The translations under genes were made by a program, and so were the position numbers. Positions 1 through 7,357 of a stretch of DNA of 11,139 nt are shown in pieces. Source of the DNA: Gammaproteobacteria bacterium (lineage in GTDB: Bacteria > Pseudomonadota > Gammaproteobacteria > UBA6429); the NCBI GenBank assembly GCA_003232015.1, contig QIKU01000219.1:1-11139 (forward strand), in the 5' to 3' direction. Position 1 is the stretch's first letter; the number at the start of each line of letters is the position of its first letter. The notes under the pieces are model-generated. The model searched no databases. It saw only the letters and a list, made by a program, of their open reading frames with translations, and had not been told where the DNA came from.

Positions 1-359
1 TTATCACAATGGTTACAGGCCATCGAAATATTTAAACGGGTATAACTGGGGTAAGTACCACCTTCAACATAGCCAACTGCACGATAAGCCAGGTAAGGGG
101 GTAAATCATTTTTCTCACTGCACGCAGACTCGCAAGCATGACATGAAATACAGTTATCGGCATTAAAATAAAAACCGTGTTGTTTGTAACGATCAGGGTT
201 ATCACTGATACTACTGTCGCCATTTATATTTAAACTTTTACCGGTTAACTCACTATGCTCTACTGATAAATCAATATTTTTCCCATAATGATTTACTCGC
301 GGCGCTTTCGCATCCGACAGGTAAGCATACTGTGGTTCGTCTTTACGTACTTTAAACAT
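1..359 (-). CDS. 4Fe-4S dicluster (DmsB-like) electron-transfer subunit, partial
   Basis: The first 119 residues of a ferredoxin-type protein are visible; the gene continues past the left edge. Residues 70-80 carry a CxxCxxCxxxC cluster motif (Cys70, 73, 76, 80), and a second motif opens with Cys115 and Cys118 (ACNHC). Together these match the start of the DmsB/NarH/FdhB family, whose members carry electrons between a membrane or soluble donor and a molybdopterin catalytic subunit. The gene lies 41 nt downstream of nasA on the same strand, with a good ribosome site (AGGAA) before the ATG, so it is probably the last visible gene of the nirB-nirD-nasA operon and the electron donor to NasA. Oddly, about 60 mostly hydrophilic residues precede the first cluster, where classical DmsB proteins begin almost directly with it. 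There is no signal peptide, so it should act in the cytoplasm. The family call is firm; the partnership with NasA is inferred from position. Confidence 0.85.
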   Translation of the reverse strand, partial: MFKVRKDEPQYAYLSDAKAPRVNHYGKNIDLSVEHSELTGKSLNINGDSSISDNPDRYKQHGFYFNADNCISCHACESACSEKNDLPPYLAYRAVGYVEGGTYPSYTRLNISMACNHCD

Positions 360-400
360 TTATAGCGTTCCTGAATATATATCTTAAAAAATTACTTTAC

Positions 401-2581
401 TTAAAAAGCACGTGCCTCTTTATTACGCACCGCTGCTGCATGTTGATCGGCCACGGCTTCTATTTTAACGGCACACTGTTTAAATGCCGGTTGTCTTGAG
501 TGTGGATCGAGTAACCCCAGGGTTAATCGATTGGCACATTCATGAAAATGGAACGGAATAAATACCATATTGGGTGGAACACGTTGAGTGCATTGCACCA
601 TAACTACGCCGTCACCACGACGTGAGGTTAAACGCGCATAACCACCGTGTTGAATACCTAACTCTTTTGCCGAATCCGGGTTCATTTCCATATACGGCGT
701 TGGGCTAAACTTATTAATATTACCCACCTTACCGGTACGGGTTCGGGTATGGAAATGTTCAACCACTCGACCACTGTTCATCCAGAATGGGTATTCATCG
801 TCAGGTACTTCGTTATTATCAATAAATGGGAGTGCTAATAATTTTGCCTTGCCATCGGGGTACTGGAATTTACCATCGGTATATAAACGCGGGCTGCCTG
901 TTTCGTCACCTTCGGTACAGGGCCACTGCACCCCTTTTTGTGCTTCGATTTTTTCATAACTCATACCAGAATAATCCAGCATTCGCCCTTTTGATAACTG
1001 GCGTAATTCATCAAACACGCCTTCAGCGGTTTCGGGGAATTTAATTTTCCGTCCCTGTTCAAAGCGCTTGGCCATTTGGTTAAAAATCCACAGGTCTGGC
1101 TTCGAGTCGCCATGCGGTTTAATCACATTACGAATCAAATTAACCCGCCGTTCGGTGTTGGTAAAACAGCCTTCTTTTTCTGCCCACACACCAGCCGGGA
1201 AATAAACATTAGCGTATTGGTTTGATTCACAGTCCTGATAAGCATCCTGCACCACCAGAAAATCCAGCTTCTCCAGAATTTTTCGGATACGCGCTGTGTT
1301 GGTCATCGAAGTCATTGGGTTGGTTGCAATTAACCACATTCCTTTTATCTGGCCGGTTTCTATCGCGGGGAAAATATCGGTTTGAAACAGGCCACGTTTT
1401 TTCGGGAAAAATTCAGGGTCGATACCCCAGAACCTGGCAATGTCTTCTCTATCTTGCTCTTTTTCTAAAGCACGATAACCGGGCAAACCCGAGCAACTAG
1501 ACCATTCACGCGTACCCATCGCATTACACTGACCAGTAATGGATAAACTAGTACCACCGGGCTTACCGATATTGCCGGTTACCAGATTTAAATTATTAAT
1601 GGCACACACACCATCGGAACCGTGAGTGCTTTGATTAATACCCATCGTCCATATAGACATGGCCGCTCCGGCATTGGCATAAGTGCGCGCAACATGACGA
1701 ATAGTGTCTTCATCAATGCCGCATATTTTTGATGCGCTGACCGGATCATAATGTTCGACTGTTTTAATAAACTCATCGTAACCCGTGGTGTTCGAATCGA
1801 TGTAGCCACGATCTTCCAGGCCTTCATCTAAAATAACATGTACCAGTGAGTTTAATAATGCCAAATCGGTGCCAGGTGTAACCGGTAAATGAATATCCGC
1901 CATTTGTGCAAACATGGTTACACGAGGGTCAACCACAATCACAGGAAATTTACGCTTTTCCAATGCCTGTTTTAAGCGCCAGTAAATAATCGGATGTTGT
2001 TCCGGTAAGTTCGAACCAAACGCAATAAGGCAATCCGTATGTTCAAAGTCGTCATAACAACCCGGTGGGCCATCAGAACCAAAGGAGCGTTTATAGCCGG
2101 ATACGGCCGATGACATGCACAGTGTTGTATTACCATCGTAATTGTTAGTACCAATAACACCACGTGCAAGCTTACCCAGGGTATAAAACTCTTCGGTCAT
2201 TATCTGGCCAGTCGACACAATGGCAAATGCATCACGACCGTAAGTGGATTGAATACGTTTTATTTCATCAGCGACTTTATCCAGCGCCGTATCCCAATTG
2301 GTTTGTTCAAAGGCATCATAGAAATGCTCACGCATTAAAGGCTTGTCACCACGACCAGGAATATTAAACAGCTCGTGTTCAAAAATACCTTTTAAGCAAA
2401 GCTTGCCACGATTAACATCGGCACCAGCAACACCACGGGTTGCAACCGCTGCACCGTCTTTATCCAGCCCCACTTCAATCGAGCAGCCGGTAGAGCAATA
2501 ACCACAAGTGGTGTATTTCCAGTCGACAACACCTTTGTCTGCAATTTTGATTGGATTTTTTTTGTTACGACCGAAAAGCAT
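401..2581 (-). CDS. nasA: Assimilatory nitrate reductase, catalytic molybdopterin subunit
   Basis: This 726-residue protein reduces nitrate to nitrite in the cytoplasm using a bis-MGD molybdenum cofactor. An N-terminal CxxCxxxC plus a distal Cys (Cys26, 29, 33, 62) binds one 4Fe-4S cluster. Cys155, in the LCMSSAV stretch, is in the place of the molybdenum ligand of NapA/NasA enzymes, and the following GCYDD motif is typical of the same group. There is no twin-arginine signal, which separates it from periplasmic NapA. The C terminus ends just after the molydopterin-dinucleotide-binding domain, so the extra BFD-like [2Fe-2S] domain of the longer Klebsiella-type NasA (about 866 residues) is missing. 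It follows nirD by 28 nt, with GGAG 7 nt before the ATG, and precedes the 4Fe-4S subunit gene. The gene is called nasC or narB in other organisms. The missing domain suggests that electrons come through the downstream 4Fe-4S subunit. Confidence 0.95.
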   Translation of the reverse strand: MLFGRNKKNPIKIADKGVVDWKYTTCGYCSTGCSIEVGLDKDGAAVATRGVAGADVNRGKLCLKGIFEHELFNIPGRGDKPLMREHFYDAFEQTNWDTALDKVADEIKRIQSTYGRDAFAIVSTGQIMTEEFYTLGKLARGVIGTNNYDGNTTLCMSSAVSGYKRSFGSDGPPGCYDDFEHTDCLIAFGSNLPEQHPIIYWRLKQALEKRKFPVIVVDPRVTMFAQMADIHLPVTPGTDLALLNSLVHVILDEGLEDRGYIDSNTTGYDEFIKTVEHYDPVSASKICGIDEDTIRHVARTYANAGAAMSIWTMGINQSTHGSDGVCAINNLNLVTGNIGKPGGTSLSITGQCNAMGTREWSSCSGLPGYRALEKEQDREDIARFWGIDPEFFPKKRGLFQTDIFPAIETGQIKGMWLIATNPMTSMTNTARIRKILEKLDFLVVQDAYQDCESNQYANVYFPAGVWAEKEGCFTNTERRVNLIRNVIKPHGDSKPDLWIFNQMAKRFEQGRKIKFPETAEGVFDELRQLSKGRMLDYSGMSYEKIEAQKGVQWPCTEGDETGSPRLYTDGKFQYPDGKAKLLALPFIDNNEVPDDEYPFWMNSGRVVEHFHTRTRTGKVGNINKFSPTPYMEMNPDSAKELGIQHGGYARLTSRRGDGVVMVQCTQRVPPNMVFIPFHFHECANRLTLGLLDPHSRQPAFKQCAVKIEAVADQHAAAVRNKEARAF

Positions 2582-2609
2582 TACTTAACTCCGAATTTAA
2601 TATTACTTT

Positions 2610-2945
2610 CTAACTATTAGGACAACCTTCTTTTTCTGTCAGTGACAACATAATTTTATCACCATCCATTTTAATCGGATACGTTGCCGCACAACCTTCA
2701 TCGGGTGCAACCGCCGTACCAGAGTCCAGGTTAATCATCCAGTTGTGTAGTGGACAGGCAACCTTTTTACCATAAACAATACCTTGAGATAACTGCCCCT
2801 TTTTATGTGGACATTCATCTTTTACTGCAAAAATATCATCATTGTCGGTGCGGAAAATAGCAATATTTCCCTTATCTGTTTTAACGACACGTGCGCCTTG
2901 TTTTGGTATATCGTTTAAACTACCTACTTCAATCCAGTCACTCAT
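2610..2945 (-). CDS. nirD: Nitrite reductase small subunit, Rieske type
   Basis: This 111-residue protein is the small subunit of the cytoplasmic NAD(P)H nitrite reductase NirBD, which makes ammonium from nitrite. It has a complete Rieske cluster-binding set: Cys45-x-His47 (CPH) and Cys64-x-x-His67 (CPLH, followed by NW). Enterobacterial NirD has lost these ligands; many assimilatory NirD proteins keep them, so this copy probably binds a real [2Fe-2S] cluster. The gene starts 5 nt after the nirB stop codon, and its ribosome site (GAGGG) lies in the last codons of nirB, which suggests translational coupling and equal production of the subunits. The length is normal for the family. Confidence 0.95.
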   Translation of the reverse strand: MSDWIEVGSLNDIPKQGARVVKTDKGNIAIFRTDNDDIFAVKDECPHKKGQLSQGIVYGKKVACPLHNWMINLDSGTAVAPDEGCAATYPIKMDGDKIMLSLTEKEGCPNS

Positions 2946-2950
2946 TTTGC

Positions 2951-5404
2951 TTACCCTCTGATTTCTTTTAGTGGCGTAAATTCATGTTTTTCTCCACCAT
3001 CAACACGTTCTTTCCACGGATCATCCTGTGCCACCGATTGTGCAATATAAAAACGCTCTGCATACACTTTACGTTTTCCTGCATCTTCAACGATTTCATC
3101 TTTAACACGCTGTAACCCGACCCGCTCAATCCACGGTGCGGTACGTTCCAGATAATGTGCATCTTCACGGTAAAATTGCATATAGGCTGCGGCATATTCA
3201 AGCACTTCTTCTTCGGTTTTTACTGCACATAAGAAATCAGTTGCGCGAACTTTTATACCGCCGTTACCACCAACATGAAGTTCGTAACCGGAATCCACAC
3301 ACACCACACCAAAATCTTTAATCGTGGCTTCTGCGCAGTTACGTGGGCAACCGGATGCGGCCATTTTAAATTTATGTGGCGTCCATGAACCCCAGCTTAG
3401 CTCTTCAAGTTTAATCCCCATTTGAGTTGAGTCCTGTGTACCAAAACGGCACCACTCTTTACCCACGCAGGTTTTAACCGTTCGTAATGCTTTACCATAT
3501 GCATGGCCTGATACCATGCCTGCATCGGTGAATTCTTTCCATACTGCAGGCAGTTGTTCTTTTTCCAAACCGTATAAGCCAATACGTTGGCCACCGGTAA
3601 CGTGTACCGTTTTAACATTGAATTTTTCAGCAACATCGGCAACTGCACGTAATTCCTGTGGTGTGGTCATGCCACCCCACATACGTGGGATTACCGAGTA
3701 GGTGCCGTCATGCTGAATATTGCCGTGTGCACGTTCGTTAATAAATCGCGACTGGCTATCGTCTTTATATTCTGTTGGCCACTGGCAGAGTAAATAGTAG
3801 TTCAATGCCATACGGCATTTAGGACAGCCGTCCGGTGTATCCCAGCCCAGCGCTTCACGCACGGCTGGCATTGTTTTTAATTCCTGTTTACGAATTTGTT
3901 CACGTACGCCATCGTGCGTCTGTTCAGTACAACCGCACATGGGTTTTAAATGTGGGGCAACAGAGTAATCACCACCCACTGTATGTGCAATAAGTGCTTC
4001 AACTAAACCGGTGCATGAGCCACAGGAGCTCGATGCTTTGGTATGCGCTCGCACTTCATCGAGAGTAAATAATTTTTTATCGACAATGGCCGTTACAATG
4101 TCACCTTTGCAAACACCGTTACAACCACAAATTTCAGCCGAGTCTGCCATGGCGGCAACACGATTGTCATCACCGTGACCGGAATCGCCTAAATGCGCCT
4201 GACCAAATAAAATCGTTGCGCGGAAATCACTGATATCGGTTTCGTCACGCATTAAATCAAAATACCAGGTACCATCAATGGTATCGCCGTACATAACAGC
4301 ACCTTGTACGATATTATCTTTTACAACAATTTTACGGTAAACACCGCGCGACTCATCTTTAAAAACTAAATCTTCGGTTGTGTCATCACCAGTAAAGTCA
4401 CCGGCTGAAAATAAATCAATACCGGTTACTTTTAATTTTGTTGAAGTCATGGTGCCTTCATATAAACCAATACCGTGTTTGGCTAAATGGTTGGCACAAA
4501 CTTTTGCCATTTCAAATAACGGTGCAACTAAACCATAGGTCTGGCCACGATGTTGCACGCATTCACCCACCGAATAAACAACCGGGTCAAATGTTTGCAT
4601 GGTGTCGTTTACCACAATACCGCGTTCACAGTGAATACCTACTTTTTCGGCTAGTTCAAAGTTAGGGCGAATACCCACAGCCATCACAACAATATCGGCA
4701 TCCACTTCGGTGCCATCTTTAAAGCATACTTTTTCAACTTTACCATTACCCTGAATGGAATCCGTTTGTGCACCCATTAAAAATTCAAGGCCACGTTCTT
4801 CTAAATTTGCCTGCAACATTTTTGCAGCGGGTTCATCGAGTTGGCGCTCCATTAAGGTATCCATGATATGAACCACTTTCACATTCATGCCTTGTTCCAT
4901 TAAGCCGTTTGCTGCTTCCAAACCAAGCAAACCACCACCAATCACAATGGCACTTTTCTTGTTCTTTTCTGTACCCGACTGGGCTACCTCTAGCATGCTA
5001 TCGACATCGGCAATATCACGGAACGCAATAACGCCTGGCAAGTCATGCCCGGGAAGAGGAATAATAAATGCCGTTGAACCTGTTGCAATCAGTAAACGGT
5101 CATAACTAGCTGTTTTACCGTCATCACCCGTTACGGTACGTTTTTTGCGATCAATACCTGTTGCTTTCACACCTTTATAGAGGGTGATGTTGTTATCCTC
5201 ATACCACTGCAAATCATTTAGCATAATTTCATCAATGGTTTTTTCACCCGCGAGTACGGGCGAAAGCATAATGCGGTTATAGTTGCCGTAAGGCTCCTCA
5301 CCAAAAACGGAGATATCGTAAGCATCGGGCGCAATTTTAAGCAGCTCCTCAACAGTACGCATACCCGCCATACCATTGCCGATTACAACCAGTTTTTCTT
5401 TCAT
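2951..5404 (-). CDS. nirB: Nitrite reductase [NAD(P)H] large subunit
   Basis: This 817-residue cytoplasmic enzyme carries out the six-electron reduction of nitrite to ammonium with NirD. Domains in order: an FAD-binding Rossmann fold with GNGMAG at residues 9-14; an NAD(P)H-binding fold with a GGGLLG motif near 156-161; a BFD-like [2Fe-2S] domain with Cys427, 429, 461 and 464; a second Cys set at 490, 492, 527 and 530; and the sulfite/nitrite reductase half-domains. The siroheme/4Fe-4S ligands are complete: CxxxxxC at 646/652 and CxxxC at 686/690. The length is close to usual (about 840). It is the first gene of the leftward operon. GGAG lies 7 nt before the ATG, and about 80 nt of leader separate it from a strong sigma-54 promoter. 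Nothing suggests inactivation. Confidence 0.97.
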   Translation of the reverse strand: MKEKLVVIGNGMAGMRTVEELLKIAPDAYDISVFGEEPYGNYNRIMLSPVLAGEKTIDEIMLNDLQWYEDNNITLYKGVKATGIDRKKRTVTGDDGKTASYDRLLIATGSTAFIIPLPGHDLPGVIAFRDIADVDSMLEVAQSGTEKNKKSAIVIGGGLLGLEAANGLMEQGMNVKVVHIMDTLMERQLDEPAAKMLQANLEERGLEFLMGAQTDSIQGNGKVEKVCFKDGTEVDADIVVMAVGIRPNFELAEKVGIHCERGIVVNDTMQTFDPVVYSVGECVQHRGQTYGLVAPLFEMAKVCANHLAKHGIGLYEGTMTSTKLKVTGIDLFSAGDFTGDDTTEDLVFKDESRGVYRKIVVKDNIVQGAVMYGDTIDGTWYFDLMRDETDISDFRATILFGQAHLGDSGHGDDNRVAAMADSAEICGCNGVCKGDIVTAIVDKKLFTLDEVRAHTKASSSCGSCTGLVEALIAHTVGGDYSVAPHLKPMCGCTEQTHDGVREQIRKQELKTMPAVREALGWDTPDGCPKCRMALNYYLLCQWPTEYKDDSQSRFINERAHGNIQHDGTYSVIPRMWGGMTTPQELRAVADVAEKFNVKTVHVTGGQRIGLYGLEKEQLPAVWKEFTDAGMVSGHAYGKALRTVKTCVGKEWCRFGTQDSTQMGIKLEELSWGSWTPHKFKMAASGCPRNCAEATIKDFGVVCVDSGYELHVGGNGGIKVRATDFLCAVKTEEEVLEYAAAYMQFYREDAHYLERTAPWIERVGLQRVKDEIVEDAGKRKVYAERFYIAQSVAQDDPWKERVDGGEKHEFTPLKEIRG

Positions 5405-5439
5405 TCCAGAACTCCGCTAAAGTGTTAGTTATCTGTAAC

Positions 5440-5463
5440 GGCACTATTTTTACAAATAGTGTC
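5440..5463 (-). promoter_or_regulatory. Hairpin in the nirB 5' leader
   Basis: In the transcript starting near 5483, this segment folds into a 10-bp stem with one C-A mismatch and a GUAA tetraloop. It is followed directly, at about 5428-5439, by a short hairpin (GUUACAGAUAAC) whose hexaloop reads ACAGAU. No run of U follows, so it is not an ordinary terminator. Nitrate-responsive leaders in other bacteria (the NasR or NasT ANTAR-protein systems) use paired hairpins, so an RNA-level control is possible but not shown. The arms contain GCACTAT/ATAGTG, the same half-sites as the nearby NtrC-like palindromes but spaced too far apart for NtrC. Confidence 0.4.
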
Positions 5464-5493
5464 ATTTGATTAATTTCTAATGAGTCTCAATAT

Positions 5494-5509
5494 AGCAAGT
5501 GCCATGCCA
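5494..5509 (-). promoter_or_regulatory. Sigma-54 (-24/-12) promoter of nirB-nirD-nasA
   Basis: Read on the minus strand the site is TGGCATGGCACTTGCT, which fits the sigma-54 consensus TGGCAYRNNNNTTGCW at every fixed position. GG (-24) and GC (-12) have the required 10-bp spacing. Transcription should start near 5483, giving a leader of about 79 nt before the nirB ATG. NtrC-like palindromes centred at 5614 and 5737 lie about 130 and 254 bp upstream, suitable for an enhancer-binding activator acting by DNA looping. It implies expression under nitrogen limitation. Confidence 0.85.
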
Positions 5510-5605
5510 TGTATTAGTGAACACTTAAATATACTATAACCGCATGATTAATATAGGGAAATATCTCATACTGGGGAGAAATATCGGTGCAAAACAGCCA
5601 CGCTT

Positions 5606-5622
5606 CGCACTATAATAGTGCA
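5606..5622. promoter_or_regulatory. NtrC-like enhancer site 1
   Basis: The 17-bp site CGCACTATAATAGTGCA is palindromic except at its outermost pair and fits the NtrC pattern (TGCACYAAAATGGTGCA type: GCAC half-sites with 7 bp between). It lies between the two sigma-54 promoters, about 131 bp upstream of the nirB start and 210 bp upstream of the narK start, so it could serve both operons. A degenerate copy (GAGTATAATAGCGCA, about 5627-5641) and a further TATAATAGCA (5645-5654) follow it. Confidence 0.75.
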
Positions 5623-5660
5623 TATCGAGTATAATAGCGCATAATATAATAGCAAGCACG

Positions 5661-5678
5661 GGCAACCAAAATCTTGCC
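5661..5678. repeat. Short inverted repeat GGCAA-N8-TTGCC
   Basis: A 5-bp perfect inverted repeat with an 8-bp spacer lies between the two NtrC-like sites. It could be an operator for another regulator, but arms this short arise by chance and I cannot assign a protein. Confidence 0.2.
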
Positions 5679-5728
5679 ACAAAGACACTGCACAAATTAA
5701 GTGTTTAATTATACTCTAATACTCTTTT

Positions 5729-5745
5729 TGCACTATAATAGTGCA
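5729..5745. promoter_or_regulatory. NtrC-like enhancer site 2 within a 31-bp perfect palindrome
   Basis: The core TGCACTATAATAGTGCA is a perfect 17-bp palindrome matching the NtrC-site pattern. The symmetry continues outwards through CTCTTTT/AAAAGAG, so that 5722-5752 is perfectly palindromic around an A at 5737. Its centre lies about 87 bp upstream of the predicted narK start, a usual NtrC distance. The central TATAAT also resembles a sigma-70 -10 box, but no -35 box is correctly placed. Confidence 0.8.
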
Positions 5746-5797
5746 AAAAGAGCATTTCTAATAATATTTTTATATAAAAAACAGTAGCTTATATTCT

Positions 5798-5813
5798 TGG
5801 CATATCTCTTGCT
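5798..5813 (+). promoter_or_regulatory. Sigma-54 (-24/-12) promoter of narK and the kinase gene
   Basis: The site TGGCATATCTCTTGCT matches TGGCAYRNNNNTTGCW at every fixed position, with GG at 5799-5800 and GC at 5811-5812 spaced by 10 bp. The start should be near 5824, leaving a short leader of about 28 nt that holds the ribosome site AAGGAA (5841-5846), 5 nt before the narK ATG. NtrC-like sites lie upstream at about -87 and -210. Confidence 0.88.
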
Positions 5814-5851
5814 CTACTGAAGATATTCAAATTAAAGCATAAGGAAATAAC

Positions 5852-7327
5852 ATGTCGACCCCATCAAGCACAATGAATCTGTTTTCATTCAGTGGCAAAA
5901 TGCGCATTCTACACTTAAGCTGGGCGGCCTTTTTTATTACCTTCTTAGTCTGGTTTAATCATGCACCACTACTAGCCATGATGCGTGACTCAATGGGGTT
6001 AACCGATCAGCAAATTAAAACTCTGCTTATCCTTAATGTCGCCCTAACCATTCCAGCACGTATTATTATTGGTATGCTGGTGGATGCCTTTGGCCCAAGG
6101 CGGATTTACTCTATGTTGCTATTTGTGTCGAGTTTTCTCTGCTTTGGCTTTGCAATGGCGCAAGATTATGAACAACTGGCATTAATGCGCTTCCTGCTCG
6201 GCTTTGTGGGTGCTGGTTTTGTTATTGGCATACGCATGATCAGTGAATGGTTTCCGGCAAAACAAACGGGGCTCGCGCAAGGCATTTACGGCGGCTGGGG
6301 CAACTTTGGTTCAGCCGGTGCAGCAGTAATCTTACCCACCGTCGCACTGATGTTTGGCGGCGATGATGGCTGGCGCTGGGCGATTGGTTCAACCGGTGTT
6401 GTAGCACTCATTTACTCGGCTGTTTATTTCTTTAGTGTAACCGATACGCCCAAAGGCTCTACCTATTTCAAACCAAAGAAAAATGGCGCACTGGAAATCA
6501 CTTCCAGGTTTGACTTCTTTTTATATCTGATAATGAATATTCCACTCTATGCCGCATTAGCGGTATTAAACTGGAAACTGGGGCCGGCTAACTTAGGTAT
6601 GTTAAGCAGTGGTGTAACCGACATGATTTATGTCATATTGGGCAGTTTATACACCTTTCAGTCAATACGTATTTACCAAATTAATAAACATGTTTTTACT
6701 GAAACCATTCCAGACATTGAGCGTTACAAATTCAAGCAAGTTGCCATACTGGACTTGTCTTACATGGTGACTTTTGGTTCTGAACTGGCCGTTATCTCAA
6801 TTCTACCGTTATTCTTTATGGATACCTTCAATCTTTCCGCCGTTCAGGCCGGCCTGGTCGCCTCCGTATTTGCTGCCCTTAATTTAATTATGCGCCCGGC
6901 TGGAGGCTGGATAAGTGACAAGTTTGGCCGAAAATTAACACTGGCAATCTTAATGGCCGGAACAGGCGTTGGTTATTACCTGTTAAGTTTAATTACCAGT
7001 GAGTGGAGTATTTATCTTGCCCTTGCTGCTGTTATATTTAGCTCACTATTTGTCAATGCGGGCAATGGTGCTGTGTTTGCAATTATTCCCCTGATCAAAC
7101 GCAGGCTTACCGGGCAAATTGCCGGCATGGCAGGCGCCTATGGCAATGTTGGTGCAGTTATATTTTTAACCATACTTTCATTTGTTGCAACCGAAGTATT
7201 CTTTATTGTGATTGCTATTTTTGCTGCGGTAGTGCTTGTTTTAATTACTTTTTTCCTCGATGACCCACAAGACCAGATGGTCGAAGTATTACCCGATGGT
7301 ACCGTAAAAATGATTGAAGTTGAATAA
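5852..7327 (+). CDS. narK: NarK/NasA-type MFS nitrate/nitrite transporter
   Basis: This 491-residue inner-membrane protein of the nitrate/nitrite porter branch of the major facilitator superfamily probably imports nitrate for NasA. Both glycine-rich family signatures are present: GGWGNFGSAGA at residues 147-157 and AGNGAVFA...GNVGA at about 403-435. Arg70 lies in helix 2, where the family carries a substrate-binding arginine. A MFS loop motif (GGWISDKFGRK) spans 351-361. Between helices 6 and 7 there is an insertion (about 205-290) that contains two extra hydrophobic stretches (about 222-239 and 255-270), making the protein longer than E. coli NarK (463) and much longer than Pseudomonas NasA transporters (about 400). 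It is the first gene after the rightward sigma-54 promoter. The assimilatory role comes from context; the direction of transport and preference for nitrate or nitrite cannot be read. Confidence 0.92.
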   Translation: MSTPSSTMNLFSFSGKMRILHLSWAAFFITFLVWFNHAPLLAMMRDSMGLTDQQIKTLLILNVALTIPARIIIGMLVDAFGPRRIYSMLLFVSSFLCFGFAMAQDYEQLALMRFLLGFVGAGFVIGIRMISEWFPAKQTGLAQGIYGGWGNFGSAGAAVILPTVALMFGGDDGWRWAIGSTGVVALIYSAVYFFSVTDTPKGSTYFKPKKNGALEITSRFDFFLYLIMNIPLYAALAVLNWKLGPANLGMLSSGVTDMIYVILGSLYTFQSIRIYQINKHVFTETIPDIERYKFKQVAILDLSYMVTFGSELAVISILPLFFMDTFNLSAVQAGLVASVFAALNLIMRPAGGWISDKFGRKLTLAILMAGTGVGYYLLSLITSEWSIYLALAAVIFSSLFVNAGNGAVFAIIPLIKRRLTGQIAGMAGAYGNVGAVIFLTILSFVATEVFFIVIAIFAAVVLVLITFFLDDPQDQMVEVLPDGTVKMIEVE

Positions 7328-7357
7328 AGAGTATCATTTGCGGTAACCTCAAATACG

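Noticed and set aside
32..223. A 63-codon hydrophobic frame on the minus strand at the left end
   Set aside because: The overlapping frame carries the ferredoxin cysteine motifs and a good ribosome site, so this one is a shadow.
5569..5587. ATATCTC...GAGAAATAT partial symmetry as an operator
   Set aside because: The arms match imperfectly and fit no regulator consensus I know.
5734..5739. TATAAT as a sigma-70 -10 box for narK
   Set aside because: No -35 box lies 16-18 bp upstream, and the site is explained as the centre of the NtrC-like palindrome.
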